DNA from: Ruminococcaceae bacterium OttesenSCG-928-D13
Lineage (GTDB): Bacteria; Bacillota; Clostridia; Oscillospirales; Ruminococcaceae
Direction of reading: 5' to 3'
Assembly (NCBI GenBank): GCA_030266915.1
Contig: JAJDIZ010000009.1
Coordinates: 1 to 38,461, forward strand
Length of the DNA stretch: 38,461 bases
The notes beneath the pieces were generated by a model. The model saw only the letters and a list, made by a program, of their open reading frames with translations, was not told where the DNA came from and did not search any database. The first letter of the stretch is position 1; the number at the start of each line of letters is the position of its first letter. This document shows, piece by piece, positions 1-6,170 of the stretch. The translations under genes were made by a program, and so were the position numbers.

Positions 1-1
1 C

Positions 2-124
2 ATCACGCTGTGTATGTTCCTGGGCAGGCTGTCTCCCGTAACCGTGGTGGTGGCGCTGAACATGAAAATGCGGGCAACCGACGACAACATCGGCTACCCA
101 GATGAAAAAGTGATTATCGGCTGA
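2..124 (+). CDS. TrkH/KtrB potassium uptake subunit, C-terminal end only
   Basis: Only the last 40 codons are inside the window; the gene begins before base 1 and stops at TGA 122-124. The visible residues include MFLGRLSPVTVVVAL, which resembles the conserved last membrane helix of TrkH/KtrB potassium-translocating subunits (family consensus about M-F-x-GRxGPLT). The protein would sit in the inner membrane and carry K+ driven by the Na+ or proton gradient. The assignment is strengthened by the next gene, 19 bases downstream, which is the matching cytoplasmic NAD-binding regulatory subunit. TrkH/KtrB and KtrA genes are normally adjacent. The sequence cannot distinguish KtrB from TrkH from this short piece. 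Confidence 0.8.
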   Translation: MTLCMFLGRLSPVTVVVALNMKMRATDDNIGYPDEKVIIG

Positions 125-143
125 TGCCGGAAAGGAATACAGG

Positions 144-785
144 ATGGATAAAGAAAAATGTGAGTTGCAGTTTGCCGTGTTGGGCCTTGGGCGGTTCGGC
201 ATGAGTATTGTGAAAACCCTGGCGGAGTATGACGCCAACATTCTGGCCTGCGACCGGGACCCCGCCCGGCTGCATGAGGCTACGGAATATGCCGCCCATG
301 TGGTGCAGGCTGATGCGGCAGATGAGGACGCCATGCACAAGCTGGGCCTTGGCAACTTTGATGTGGTTGTGTTGGCAATGGGCGAGGATTTCGAGGCGTC
401 CGTCATTGCTGCTATGTTGGCCAAGGAGTTGGGAGCTGGAAAAGTGGTGGCCAAGGCCTTCGGCACCAGGCAGAAAAAGATACTGGAGAGCATCGGGGTA
501 GATCAGGTGGTTTTGCCGGAAGTGGAAATGGGCGCCAAGGTGGCCCGCAACCTGGTGAACCCCAACGTGCTGGATGTGCTGGAACAGACTGGCCGGCAAA
601 CTATAGCGGAAATGTGCCCCAGGGATGAATGGGTGGGAAAGACTATCGGAGAGGCCGATATCCGAAAACGTTACGGCTATACCATCCTGGCTATTGTTCG
701 GGGAGAGGAGACAATCATACCGGTGACCACCGACATTAAGATACAGAAAGAGGATATATTGGTAACGCTGAGCAAGCACGAGTGA
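144..785 (+). CDS. ktrA: KtrA-like potassium channel regulatory subunit
   Basis: A 213-residue RCK protein that gates the K+ channel encoded just upstream. The N-terminal Rossmann fold starts with FAVLGLGRFG (GxGxxG, residues 14-19), followed by an acidic residue ending the second strand (ACDRDP, about 36-41) as expected for NAD(H) or adenine-nucleotide binding. The region from about residue 130 to the end fits the TrkA-C ligand domain. The length matches single-RCK KtrA proteins (about 220 aa) rather than the double-length E. coli TrkA. The ATG at 144 follows an AGGA-rich stretch and lies 19 bases after the TrkH stop, so the two are co-transcribed. Downstream there is no further gene in this direction before the 1089-1121 hairpin. 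Confidence 0.88.
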   Translation: MDKEKCELQFAVLGLGRFGMSIVKTLAEYDANILACDRDPARLHEATEYAAHVVQADAADEDAMHKLGLGNFDVVVLAMGEDFEASVIAAMLAKELGAGKVVAKAFGTRQKKILESIGVDQVVLPEVEMGAKVARNLVNPNVLDVLEQTGRQTIAEMCPRDEWVGKTIGEADIRKRYGYTILAIVRGEETIIPVTTDIKIQKEDILVTLSKHE

Positions 786-1230
786 CCTGTCCAGGAATGC
801 ATGGGGCGGCGGTTTTAGCGCAATCCATCGGGCTTTACCCGCCCTGAAGGTACATACAAAAGGCACCACTTTTGTCCAAATAGGTAGAGGGTGTGCCATT
901 TTGCACCAGCAACTTTCTGCAATAGTTTAAGATTCTTTAAGTTTGCTTGTGGATACGGTTCGGGGTGCTTGGTGTGTTGGGAATACCATGTTAGTCGCTT
1001 TCCTTGCCATGCGGGGGAACAGGCGGAGCGCTTAGAGCATTGGCATTTTTTCCTCGGTTATGTTATGACCGCGTATTATTGATACACCACGAAGGACGGG
1101 GCTGTTAGCCCCGTCCTTCGTATTTCATGCCCATCAAAAACAACGGTAATACAAGTCAGCCCAAGGGTGCATTCTTTGCGAATGATGGGTTCGGGTTTGT
1201 CGTTTGCTCTATGATGGGGCAGCGACATTT
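786..1230. other. Intergenic region without a supported gene
   Basis: This 445-base gap lies between two convergent transcription units. Small open frames occur, for example 891-1082 on the plus strand, but they lack a convincing ribosome binding site and give low-complexity or odd compositions (many Cys, Trp, His), so none is called. The only clear element is the strong hairpin at 1089-1121. Confidence 0.6.
1089..1121. terminator. Perfect 15-bp hairpin between convergent genes
   Basis: Bases 1089-1103 (ACGAAGGACGGGGCT) are perfectly complementary to 1107-1121, with a GTT loop at 1104-1106. The hairpin lies between the rightward ktrA unit and the leftward radical SAM operon and can fold in either strand, so it probably acts as a shared terminator. 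The run of U after it is poor on the plus strand, so termination may depend mainly on the very stable stem. Confidence 0.75.
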
Positions 1231-1362
1231 TCATATATACAGGGCCGAATCATCCTTGCCATGCAGAACATCTGCAATTTTCTCCCGATTCAGCCAGGCG
1301 GCCAATCCACATATTGCCACCGTTACAACTGCGAACAACACGCCCAAAATTGTGTGCCTCAT
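1231..1362 (-). CDS. Small single-pass membrane protein (43 aa)
   Basis: The last gene of the leftward radical SAM operon. The product begins MRHTILGVLFAVVTVAICG, giving one hydrophobic membrane segment over about residues 4-22, followed by a short charged tail (LNREKIADVLHGKDDSALYI). The ATG at 1362-1360 is preceded by a strong GGGGGG Shine-Dalgarno with good spacing. It begins 11 bases after the radical SAM stop codon, so it is clearly translationally set up as part of that operon. No function can be assigned. It might anchor or regulate the radical SAM enzyme, or be a small stress-type membrane peptide. It is easily missed because it is short and embedded in a longer open frame. Confidence 0.65.
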   Translation of the reverse strand: MRHTILGVLFAVVTVAICGLAAWLNREKIADVLHGKDDSALYI

Positions 1363-1373
1363 AATTCCCCCCA

Positions 1374-2753
1374 CTATACGGCAGTGTGCACTTGTTCCAT
1401 TTTGCATCCGACACAATGCCCGCTGCACGCCCATAACTCGTCCGCCACCGGCGCCCAGTTTTCTGCCGTCCCTTGGCTTTTGGCCGTGAAATCCCGTACA
1501 TCCTCGGGGCTTTGCAGGTCGGTGCTGTGGGCGCCGCTGGTTTCTACCATCTCTACAAGGGCGTCGGGGTTGTCCAGCATGGGGCATGGGCGCAGGTGGT
1601 TTTCGTTGAAGGGCTGGCCCCTATAGTACGCCTGGAACAGCGGGGACTTAAGCCCTTCCAGAATGGTTTTGTCGTAGATGCTGGAGTCTGAATAGTGTAT
1701 AAACGCGCAGGGCTCCATATCCCCGTTGGCGTTGATGTGCAGGTACCTACGCCCACCGGCAAGGCAGCCACCGGAGTATTCACCGTCGTTCCAAAAGTCC
1801 AGCGTGAACAAGGGCTTTGTTTCTCTGAAGGCGCGCACTTGCTGGTACATCCATGCCCGCTGTTCGGCGCTCACCATTAGTTCAGGCACGGCGGCATTAC
1901 CCACGGGCATGTAGGTGAAGAACCAGCAAAACTTGGCACCCCACTCAATCATCTGGTCAAAGTATTCCTCGCTGCCAATGGTGCCCACATTTTGGCTAGT
2001 GTAGCAGCAGGAGATACCAAAGGGTAGCCGCTTTGCCTTCAAAAGCTGCATGGCTTTTTTCACCTTGTCAAAGGTGCCCTTGCCGCGCCGGAAGTCTGTA
2101 TCGGCTTCAAAGCCTTCAACACTGATGGCTGGGATGAAGTTTTTCACCCGCAGCATTTCTTCAGCAAAGGCCGGGTCGATAAGGGTTCCGTTGGTGAAAG
2201 CGGTAAAGGCACAATCCGGGTGCACCTCGCACAGGCGTATCAAATCCGCCTTGCGCACCAGCGGCTCACCGCCGGAGTACAGGTAGAAATAGCATCCCAG
2301 CGCCTTGCCCTGGGTGATGATGCTGTCCAGCGTCTCATAGCTCATATTCAGCTGATTTCCATACTCCGCCGCCCAGCAGCCCGTGCATTGCAGGTTGCAG
2401 GCCGAGGTGGGGTCAATCAGCATGGCCCAGGGGATATTGCAATCGTATTTCTCCCGGTTTGCCTGCTGCTGGGGAAAGCCAATGACACTGGCGTTAAGAC
2501 CGAAATTTCGGAAGGTGGTTTTGAGAACGTCATTGTCGATGTCCTTCCACAAATCCATGATGAAACGATACCAGTTGTTTTGCGGGTCATCCAGAATTTG
2601 ATGGAATACCTTGCTTTGCGGTGCAAAGCCTTTGCCCCAGGGGGAGTTGTCCAGCATATTCAGCAGCTTTGGCAGGTTCTTTTCCGGGTTGCCGGAGATG
2701 TAATTCACGGCGCGATCAAAGGCAAATTCCTGTAGCTTGTATTGTAAACTCAT
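1374..2753 (-). CDS. Radical SAM/SPASM-type enzyme
   Basis: A 459-residue radical SAM protein. The 4Fe-4S binding motif CNLQCTGC occupies residues 119-126 (CxxxCxxC), followed by YSGGEP, the usual S-adenosylmethionine-binding GGE element. A C-terminal set of cysteines (CLAGG, EPCAF, RPCPM, CSGHCVGC) suggests auxiliary iron-sulfur ligation as in SPASM or related proteins. The N-terminal 110 residues form a helical extension (MSLQYKLQEFAFDRAVNYIS) that I remember as characteristic of a conserved Firmicutes radical SAM family with unknown substrate. The ATG at 2753 has a GAAAGGACG ribosome site. It is the fourth gene of a five-gene operon with four small or membrane proteins. This context suggests envelope or lipid work or peptide modification, but neither is shown by the sequence. 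Confidence 0.85.
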   Translation of the reverse strand: MSLQYKLQEFAFDRAVNYISGNPEKNLPKLLNMLDNSPWGKGFAPQSKVFHQILDDPQNNWYRFIMDLWKDIDNDVLKTTFRNFGLNASVIGFPQQQANREKYDCNIPWAMLIDPTSACNLQCTGCWAAEYGNQLNMSYETLDSIITQGKALGCYFYLYSGGEPLVRKADLIRLCEVHPDCAFTAFTNGTLIDPAFAEEMLRVKNFIPAISVEGFEADTDFRRGKGTFDKVKKAMQLLKAKRLPFGISCCYTSQNVGTIGSEEYFDQMIEWGAKFCWFFTYMPVGNAAVPELMVSAEQRAWMYQQVRAFRETKPLFTLDFWNDGEYSGGCLAGGRRYLHINANGDMEPCAFIHYSDSSIYDKTILEGLKSPLFQAYYRGQPFNENHLRPCPMLDNPDALVEMVETSGAHSTDLQSPEDVRDFTAKSQGTAENWAPVADELWACSGHCVGCKMEQVHTAV

Positions 2754-2789
2754 TGATTGTATACGTCCTTTCCCAATGCTTCAAATGGT

Positions 2790-2894
2790 TTAGTGCGCTT
2801 TGCGCCTGTACTTGATGTGCTCATAAACGGCGATTACAAGAGCGCCCAAGAAGAATCCGACAATGGTGATAAGTAGCCGCCCCAAAATCATCAT
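2790..2894 (-). CDS. 34-residue membrane peptide overlapping the upstream stop
   Basis: A tiny open frame with a nearly all-hydrophobic stretch, LLITIVGFFLGALVIAVY (residues 7-24), followed by a basic tail ending KYRRKAH, the positive-inside pattern of a single-span membrane peptide. Its ATG overlaps the TGA of the preceding 70-residue protein as ATGA, which is a typical translational-coupling arrangement. A second ATG follows immediately. It sits between the repeat protein and the radical SAM gene in the same orientation. No homologue function is known to me. The overlap and the membrane-peptide composition are the reasons for calling it. Confidence 0.6.
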   Translation of the reverse strand: MMILGRLLITIVGFFLGALVIAVYEHIKYRRKAH

Positions 2895-3103
2895 ATTTTC
2901 TCTCCCTCATCGCTTTTCGGCGCGTCCTCTGCGGGCGTCTCGTTAAGGAAGGCATCGACAAACCGCTTCTCCGCCTTTTTGTACCCGCTTACCACACCTT
3001 TCTCGATGGCCTCGTAGCAGGCCACCGTCCCATTTTCAATTTTCTTGTAGGTGTCCACCACTTTTTTGCCCACCTTGCCTGTCTTTAATTGATACTCAGC
3101 CAT
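2891..3103 (-). CDS. 70-residue protein of 11-residue repeats
   Basis: A small, highly charged, probably helical protein. Residues 15-25 (VVDTYKKIENG), 26-36 (TVACYEAIEKG) and 37-47 (VVSGYKKAEKR) are three copies of an 11-residue unit, with a partial fourth at 48-53 (FVDAFL). The pattern V-V/A-x-x-Y-K-K-x-E-x-G places hydrophobics with 11-residue periodicity, as in amphipathic lipid-surface helices such as apolipoproteins and perilipins. The tail is acidic. I chose the ATG at 3103 because an AGGAGGG site precedes it; a longer frame extends upstream but lacks a site. It is the second gene of the radical SAM operon. I recall similar proteins near such radical SAM genes in gut Clostridia; their role is unknown. 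Confidence 0.75.
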   Translation of the reverse strand: MAEYQLKTGKVGKKVVDTYKKIENGTVACYEAIEKGVVSGYKKAEKRFVDAFLNETPAEDAPKSDEGEKI

Positions 3104-3116
3104 TTTGCCCTCCTGT

Positions 3117-3590
3117 TTACACTGCCAATAAGGCGTTTGCTTTTTCGCATATGTTGTACAGTTCATCGTGCTTTTGCTCAAGCAGAGGTGTTATTTGCTC
3201 CGTTGTGGCTTTGCCAAACCTCCGGTAAACGAGGTATGGCAGCGCCCAGCCGGCAAAGCCGGGAATGGCCAGAACGATGCTCAGCGGGAGGATTCCCCCC
3301 ACAATGGCAAATACCGCGCCTGCCATAAAAGCCGTACCCACCACGCCAATCACCATTGCGGCAATCATGGCTTTGCTGGTTTTGGTCGCCTCCAGCCGAG
3401 CCACTTCCTTCAGCTCCCCGTCAAACTGGCGTTGCAGCCGTGTCAATTCCGCCTTGTTGCGCAGTTTGCGGTCCCGCTTGAACCGCAGTGCGACATGATC
3501 TATCCGCTCGATAGGGTAGGAGGTGCCTTCCAGCGTCCACCCGAAATTCTCGTAGCCGTCCACACACATGGATGCGACGCTTTGCTTCAC
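3117..3590 (-). CDS. Two-span membrane protein of unknown function
   Basis: The first gene of the leftward operon, encoding about 157 residues. The N-terminal part contains a conserved-looking VDGYENFGWTLEGTS and a basic, coiled-coil-prone segment (FKRDRKLRNKAELTRLQRQFD, about 37-57). Two membrane helices follow at about 75-99 and 101-122, then a charged C-terminal helix. I chose the GTG at 3590 because GGAGG lies five bases before it; the open frame can be extended to a TTG at 3614, but then that site would lie inside the gene. It starts 13 bases upstream of the repeat protein. The whole cluster looks like an envelope-associated module, but no biochemical function can be read from it. Confidence 0.7.
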   Translation of the reverse strand: MKQSVASMCVDGYENFGWTLEGTSYPIERIDHVALRFKRDRKLRNKAELTRLQRQFDGELKEVARLEATKTSKAMIAAMVIGVVGTAFMAGAVFAIVGGILPLSIVLAIPGFAGWALPYLVYRRFGKATTEQITPLLEQKHDELYNICEKANALLAV

Positions 3591-3635
3591 CGAAACCTCC
3601 AGGTACACTGGCAAATGTAGGCTAAATCAGCTCCG

Positions 3636-3665
3636 CCCCGGACTCATTTTTGAGTCCGGGGTTTT
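3636..3665 (+). terminator. Terminator-like hairpin with U-run (plus strand)
   Basis: CCCCGGACTCA at 3636-3646 pairs perfectly with 3651-3661 around a TTTT loop, followed by TTTT. The U-run is on the plus strand. There is no rightward gene upstream to end here, because the neighbour on the left is transcribed leftward. It may therefore act on a leader of the 3832 gene or be a remnant of the pre-insertion locus. Confidence 0.6.
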
Positions 3666-3680
3666 CACGTTCGCCAGAAA

Positions 3681-3714
3681 GGCCGAGTGCATCTTTTGCA
3701 CTCGGCCTTTTTTA
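3681..3714 (+). terminator. Second terminator-like hairpin with long U-run
   Basis: GGCCGAGTGCA at 3681-3691 pairs with 3697-3707, and TTTTTTAT follows. Outside it TTCGCCA (3670-3676) and TGGCGAA (3715-3721) extend the pairing. It is a canonical intrinsic terminator for plus-strand transcription, the second in tandem before the sigma-like gene at 3832. Confidence 0.65.
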
Positions 3715-3780
3715 TTGGCGAAAGTGGTGCATCACCTTGTCTTACCGCTGCACGGCAGCCGGCTGCCGCTCACCTCCGAG

Positions 3781-3815
3781 ATTTTCAAATTCCGCCTACC
3801 CACGAATTTGAAAAT
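3781..3815. promoter_or_regulatory. 12-bp inverted repeat just before the ribosome site
   Basis: ATTTTCAAATTC (3781-3792) and GAATTTGAAAAT (3804-3815) form a perfect inverted repeat with an 11-base spacer. It ends directly before the GGAGG Shine-Dalgarno (3819-3823) of the sigma-like gene. It could be an operator for a dimeric repressor or an RNA hairpin controlling ribosome access. Confidence 0.55.
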
Positions 3816-3831
3816 TTTGGAGGACAGCACA

Positions 3832-4308
3832 ATGAATCCATTTTTATATAGAAGCGAATATCGCCTTAACGACGACAGCGATGATATCGTGTACTATTCT
3901 GAGGCGATGGATGCATATATCCGAGTGACCAAAGCACAATTTCTTGCCGATAACCCCACCCTTACGGAGCAAGACTTCGAATATTACAAGAAGTGGTCTG
4001 ATGACAGTTGGCATGAAATCTATAAAAATGATCGAAGTCAAGGTCGTAGACGCTCGCATAGTAACGAAGCGGCAGATAGTATTGAGAACCTCATTGACAG
4101 AACTGCCGTGGTCGAGAACGATGATGTCGCTTCTGTTCTGAAAACCATACTGACACCCACACAACACAGGCGCTTTATTCTCAACGCTGTTTACGGCTTT
4201 AGCACAGTAGAGATTGCCGAAATGGAAGGCTGCAACCAGAGCGTAATATCGCGTAGTATTTCGGTTGCCAGAAGCATACTGAAAAAATATTTTTCTGGCA
4301 TAGCATAA
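3832..4308 (+). CDS. Sigma-like helix-turn-helix regulator
   Basis: A 158-residue protein whose C-terminal 60 residues resemble sigma factor region 4: TPTQHRRFILNAVYGFSTVEIAE, then CNQSVISRSISVARSILKKY, the recognition helix and basic tail. The first 60 residues are acidic and lack a clear sigma region 2, so it is a sigma-like DNA-binding protein rather than a complete sigma factor. Such proteins are common regulators on Firmicutes mobile elements. The ATG at 3832 is preceded by GGAGGACAGCACA; an upstream in-frame extension to 3568 runs through two terminators and is rejected. It is the first rightward gene after the leftward radical SAM operon and probably marks the start of the mobile element. 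A possible terminator follows at 4313-4348. Confidence 0.7.
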   Translation: MNPFLYRSEYRLNDDSDDIVYYSEAMDAYIRVTKAQFLADNPTLTEQDFEYYKKWSDDSWHEIYKNDRSQGRRRSHSNEAADSIENLIDRTAVVENDDVASVLKTILTPTQHRRFILNAVYGFSTVEIAEMEGCNQSVISRSISVARSILKKYFSGIA

Positions 4309-4312
4309 ATCG

Positions 4313-4348
4313 GCCTCTCCCGTGGTCTATATATGAGGGCGCTTTTTT
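4313..4348 (+). terminator. Probable terminator of the sigma-like gene
   Basis: GCCTC at 4313-4317 can pair with GAGGGC at 4335-4340 (one bulge), followed by a run of six T at 4343-4348, five bases after the stop codon. The stem is short, so the call is moderate. Confidence 0.45.
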
Positions 4349-4979
4349 ATTGGACCTTGCCCTGCAAGAAGAATATCCGGCATCACAGGCACACTAACCA
4401 ACGTGCTTTGCGAGGAAGGACCTCGCAGGGTAAGCGACACCGGGAGAAGCGCGATGACCTCCTGCGGCGGGCATGACCCGCCGTGAAAGTCGGCCAAAGT
4501 GGGTAGCGGCGCGGCGGGGTTTCCCGCGGCGCAGTGGCCCCAAAGGTGCGAGCGCCACCCTTCTGCCCGGAAGACAGCCCACGGCGGGTTGTTTTGCCAT
4601 AACAGCGTTGGGGCTAACGAGACTTCTGTCCAGCGACAGCACACACGCAATCGGGGCAGCCGGCAGAGAACCTGGCGGGGGTGAAAATCCCATGAGCGGA
4701 ACCAGCCACTCCGCTGCCTGTGAAAAGGTTGGCATCAAGTCAACCGAGCCGCCCTGGAACCCAGCTTTGCTGGGCGCCAGCCTTTGGGGAAGTAGTGTCA
4801 AATACAAAGGCAAATGCAAATATACGTAACTCTACCAAGGGGCAATTTTGCTCCGTTGATGGTAGATACCACGGAGCCATTCCGGCATTCATGTAGTACA
4901 TCTATTCAATGTTTCTGGAGGGATGGCTCCGTTCATGTATCATCAAAAATGCAATTATTTTGAATATAGCGGGTGAATT
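4349..4979. other. GC-rich hairpin-dense region, possible structured RNA
   Basis: No convincing gene is seen. The open frame 4473-4829 encodes an implausible mix of residues and starts inside a hairpin. The DNA instead shows stacked inverted repeats: CGGCGGG 4465-4471 with 4477-4483; GGTTG 4727-4731 with CAACC 4741-4745; CCCAGC 4760-4765 with 4769-4774, extended by CTGG/CCAG at 4754-4757 and 4777-4780; TCTACCA 4831-4837 with TGGTAGA 4860-4866 enclosing a GGGGCA/TGCTCC stem; and ACGGAGCCAT 4871-4880 with ATGGCTCCGT 4923-4932. The density suggests a large non-coding RNA or a folded single-strand DNA site of the element. A HEARO/omega-RNA-like or GOLLD/ROOL-like identity cannot be decided by eye. 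Confidence 0.5.
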
Positions 4980-5165
4980 ATGAATTTAACAAATAGGTCA
5001 ATATCATCCAGCAGAATCCGAAAAGTCGAATTTGAGTATGATGGATCCGATGAATCATTTAACAAATTCTTAACTGCGTTAGCCTTTGATTATCTCCAGA
5101 AAGAGGAAAGTATGAAAAGTGCCGCTGATTCTGTTCAATCCGTAGAAGTTGACGCAATTGCGTAG
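4980..5165 (+). CDS. Small hypothetical protein (61 aa)
   Basis: A 61-residue open frame starting MNLTNRSISSSRIRKVEFEY, acidic in the middle (EYDGSDESFNKF) with a short helical segment (LTALAFDYLQKEE). No membrane span or known motif is visible. A weak GGGTGA lies just before the ATG. It lies between the 4871-4932 inverted repeat and the rightward recombinase gene, in the same orientation, so it may be a small element-encoded accessory protein. I do not recognise the family. Confidence 0.5.
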   Translation: MNLTNRSISSSRIRKVEFEYDGSDESFNKFLTALAFDYLQKEESMKSAADSVQSVEVDAIA

Positions 5166-5285
5166 AATATGCCAAATCCAGTGGATAAGCACCCCGCTTT
5201 GTGGTAGGGTTCGGTTTGGCAGCACGAGGTGACATAACAACCAGTTAGCGCGGCTGCCGACTAACTCAAAGAAAGGACAACGGCA

Positions 5286-5720
5286 ATGAATCAAACACAA
5301 AAACTGCCAGAGGGAGCGAATGTACTGGATTATGGCCGCCTATCCCGTGATGAGGATAAGGACCTCAACTCACTGAACAACCAGATGGATATCCTACGCG
5401 AGTACGGTGTCTCGAACGGCTACAATATCGTGGGTGAGTTCTACGACGACAATGTGAGCGGCATGACCTTCGACCGGGAGGGATTGGAAAAAATGCTGGA
5501 CACAATTGAAGAACATGGTAATATCCATGCTATTCTGGTCAAAGACCTCTCCCGCCTGGGGCGGCACAGAATTAAAACCCCGCTGCTCATTGAACAGTTG
5601 GAACGCAAAGGTGTGCGGGTCATCTCAGTGACGGAGGGGATTGACACTTCCAATGAGGATCATGACCTGGAAATAGCGATAAAGCAAATGATGAAGGACA
5701 AATGCTACCATGGAAGGTAA
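5286..5720 (+). CDS. Serine recombinase catalytic domain only
   Basis: A 144-residue protein with the resolvase N-terminal domain. LDYGRLSRDED contains the catalytic Ser of the Y-x-R-L-S motif at about residue 20; VKDLSRLGR at about 84-92 carries the conserved arginines. The frame then ends with DKCYHGR at the point where family members continue into the long recombinase and zinc-ribbon domains, so there is no visible DNA-binding part. It is either a truncated pseudogene left by a deletion at about 5700, or a bona fide small catalytic protein working with the full-length recombinases nearby. It has its own ribosome site (AAAGGACAACGGCA) and runs convergently with the leftward recombinase cluster, ending 45 bases from it. 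Its orientation differs from that of the other recombinases. Confidence 0.7.
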   Translation: MNQTQKLPEGANVLDYGRLSRDEDKDLNSLNNQMDILREYGVSNGYNIVGEFYDDNVSGMTFDREGLEKMLDTIEEHGNIHAILVKDLSRLGRHRIKTPLLIEQLERKGVRVISVTEGIDTSNEDHDLEIAIKQMMKDKCYHGR

Positions 5721-5765
5721 AGCCCCTACACCCAAGTCCAGCAGAAAATCGTGCGGATAGAACAC

Positions 5766-6170
5766 CTACCCATTTTGCGACAGCCCCGCCTTGAAACGTA
5801 CAGCATCCGCGCACAGCGTCATGAAGTCGGTCGAAAACGGAATGCCGGGGGCATCCATGGAGATAAAGCCGATGCCCTTTTTTGCGAGGCCATTCAGCCA
5901 TGGAACCACATCCAGGTATCGCCGCCCAATGCGTGAAAGATTGCGGGTAATCACCACATCAATTGCACCAGCCTGGATATCGGCATTCAGTTGACGAAAC
6001 CCCGGCCGGCTTTCGAATCGCAAACCACTGTAGCCATTGTCCCGGTAGATTCTCAGATTGCGGTAATGGTTTTTTATGGCGTATTCCTTCATCAGCATTT
6101 CCTGCATCTCTATAGCTGGGTCATCCTCATGATTTACTCGGCAGTAAATCGCCACTCTCAGTTCGCCCAT
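5766..6170 (-). CDS. Short serine recombinase-like protein lacking the catalytic Ser
   Basis: A 134-residue resolvase-domain protein, the last of three overlapping leftward recombinase genes. The fold is recognisable: VAIYCRVNHEDD, then YRDNGYSGLRFESRPGFRQL, then VVITRNLSRIGRRYLDV. In the first motif the catalytic Ser of the usual Y-x-R-V-S is replaced by Asn, although the arginines of the LSRIGR motif remain. There is no C-terminal DNA-binding region. The protein is therefore probably catalytically inactive and could serve as an accessory or directionality subunit. The ATG at 6170 follows GGGGGGTGAACTTG; a GTG at 6179 lies inside that ribosome site. It overlaps the end of the 561-residue recombinase by 44 bases, implying co-translation. 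Confidence 0.75.
   Translation of the reverse strand: MGELRVAIYCRVNHEDDPAIEMQEMLMKEYAIKNHYRNLRIYRDNGYSGLRFESRPGFRQLNADIQAGAIDVVITRNLSRIGRRYLDVVPWLNGLAKKGIGFISMDAPGIPFSTDFMTLCADAVRFKAGLSQNG

Noticed and set aside
114-899. Long minus-strand open frame antisense to ktrA
   Set aside because: It mirrors the ktrA codons, lacks a ribosome site and has no recognisable domain; ktrA has clear RCK motifs.
891-1082. 63-residue plus-strand frame after ktrA
   Set aside because: Unusual composition, no Shine-Dalgarno and no motif; likely chance.
3568-3831. Upstream extension of the sigma-like frame
   Set aside because: It runs through two terminator hairpins and ends at a strong ribosome site directly before ATG 3832.
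4473-4829. 118-residue plus-strand frame and overlapping 141-residue minus-strand frame
   Set aside because: They cross strong hairpins in GC-rich DNA, have random-looking composition and no ribosome site; a structured RNA or DNA explains the region better.
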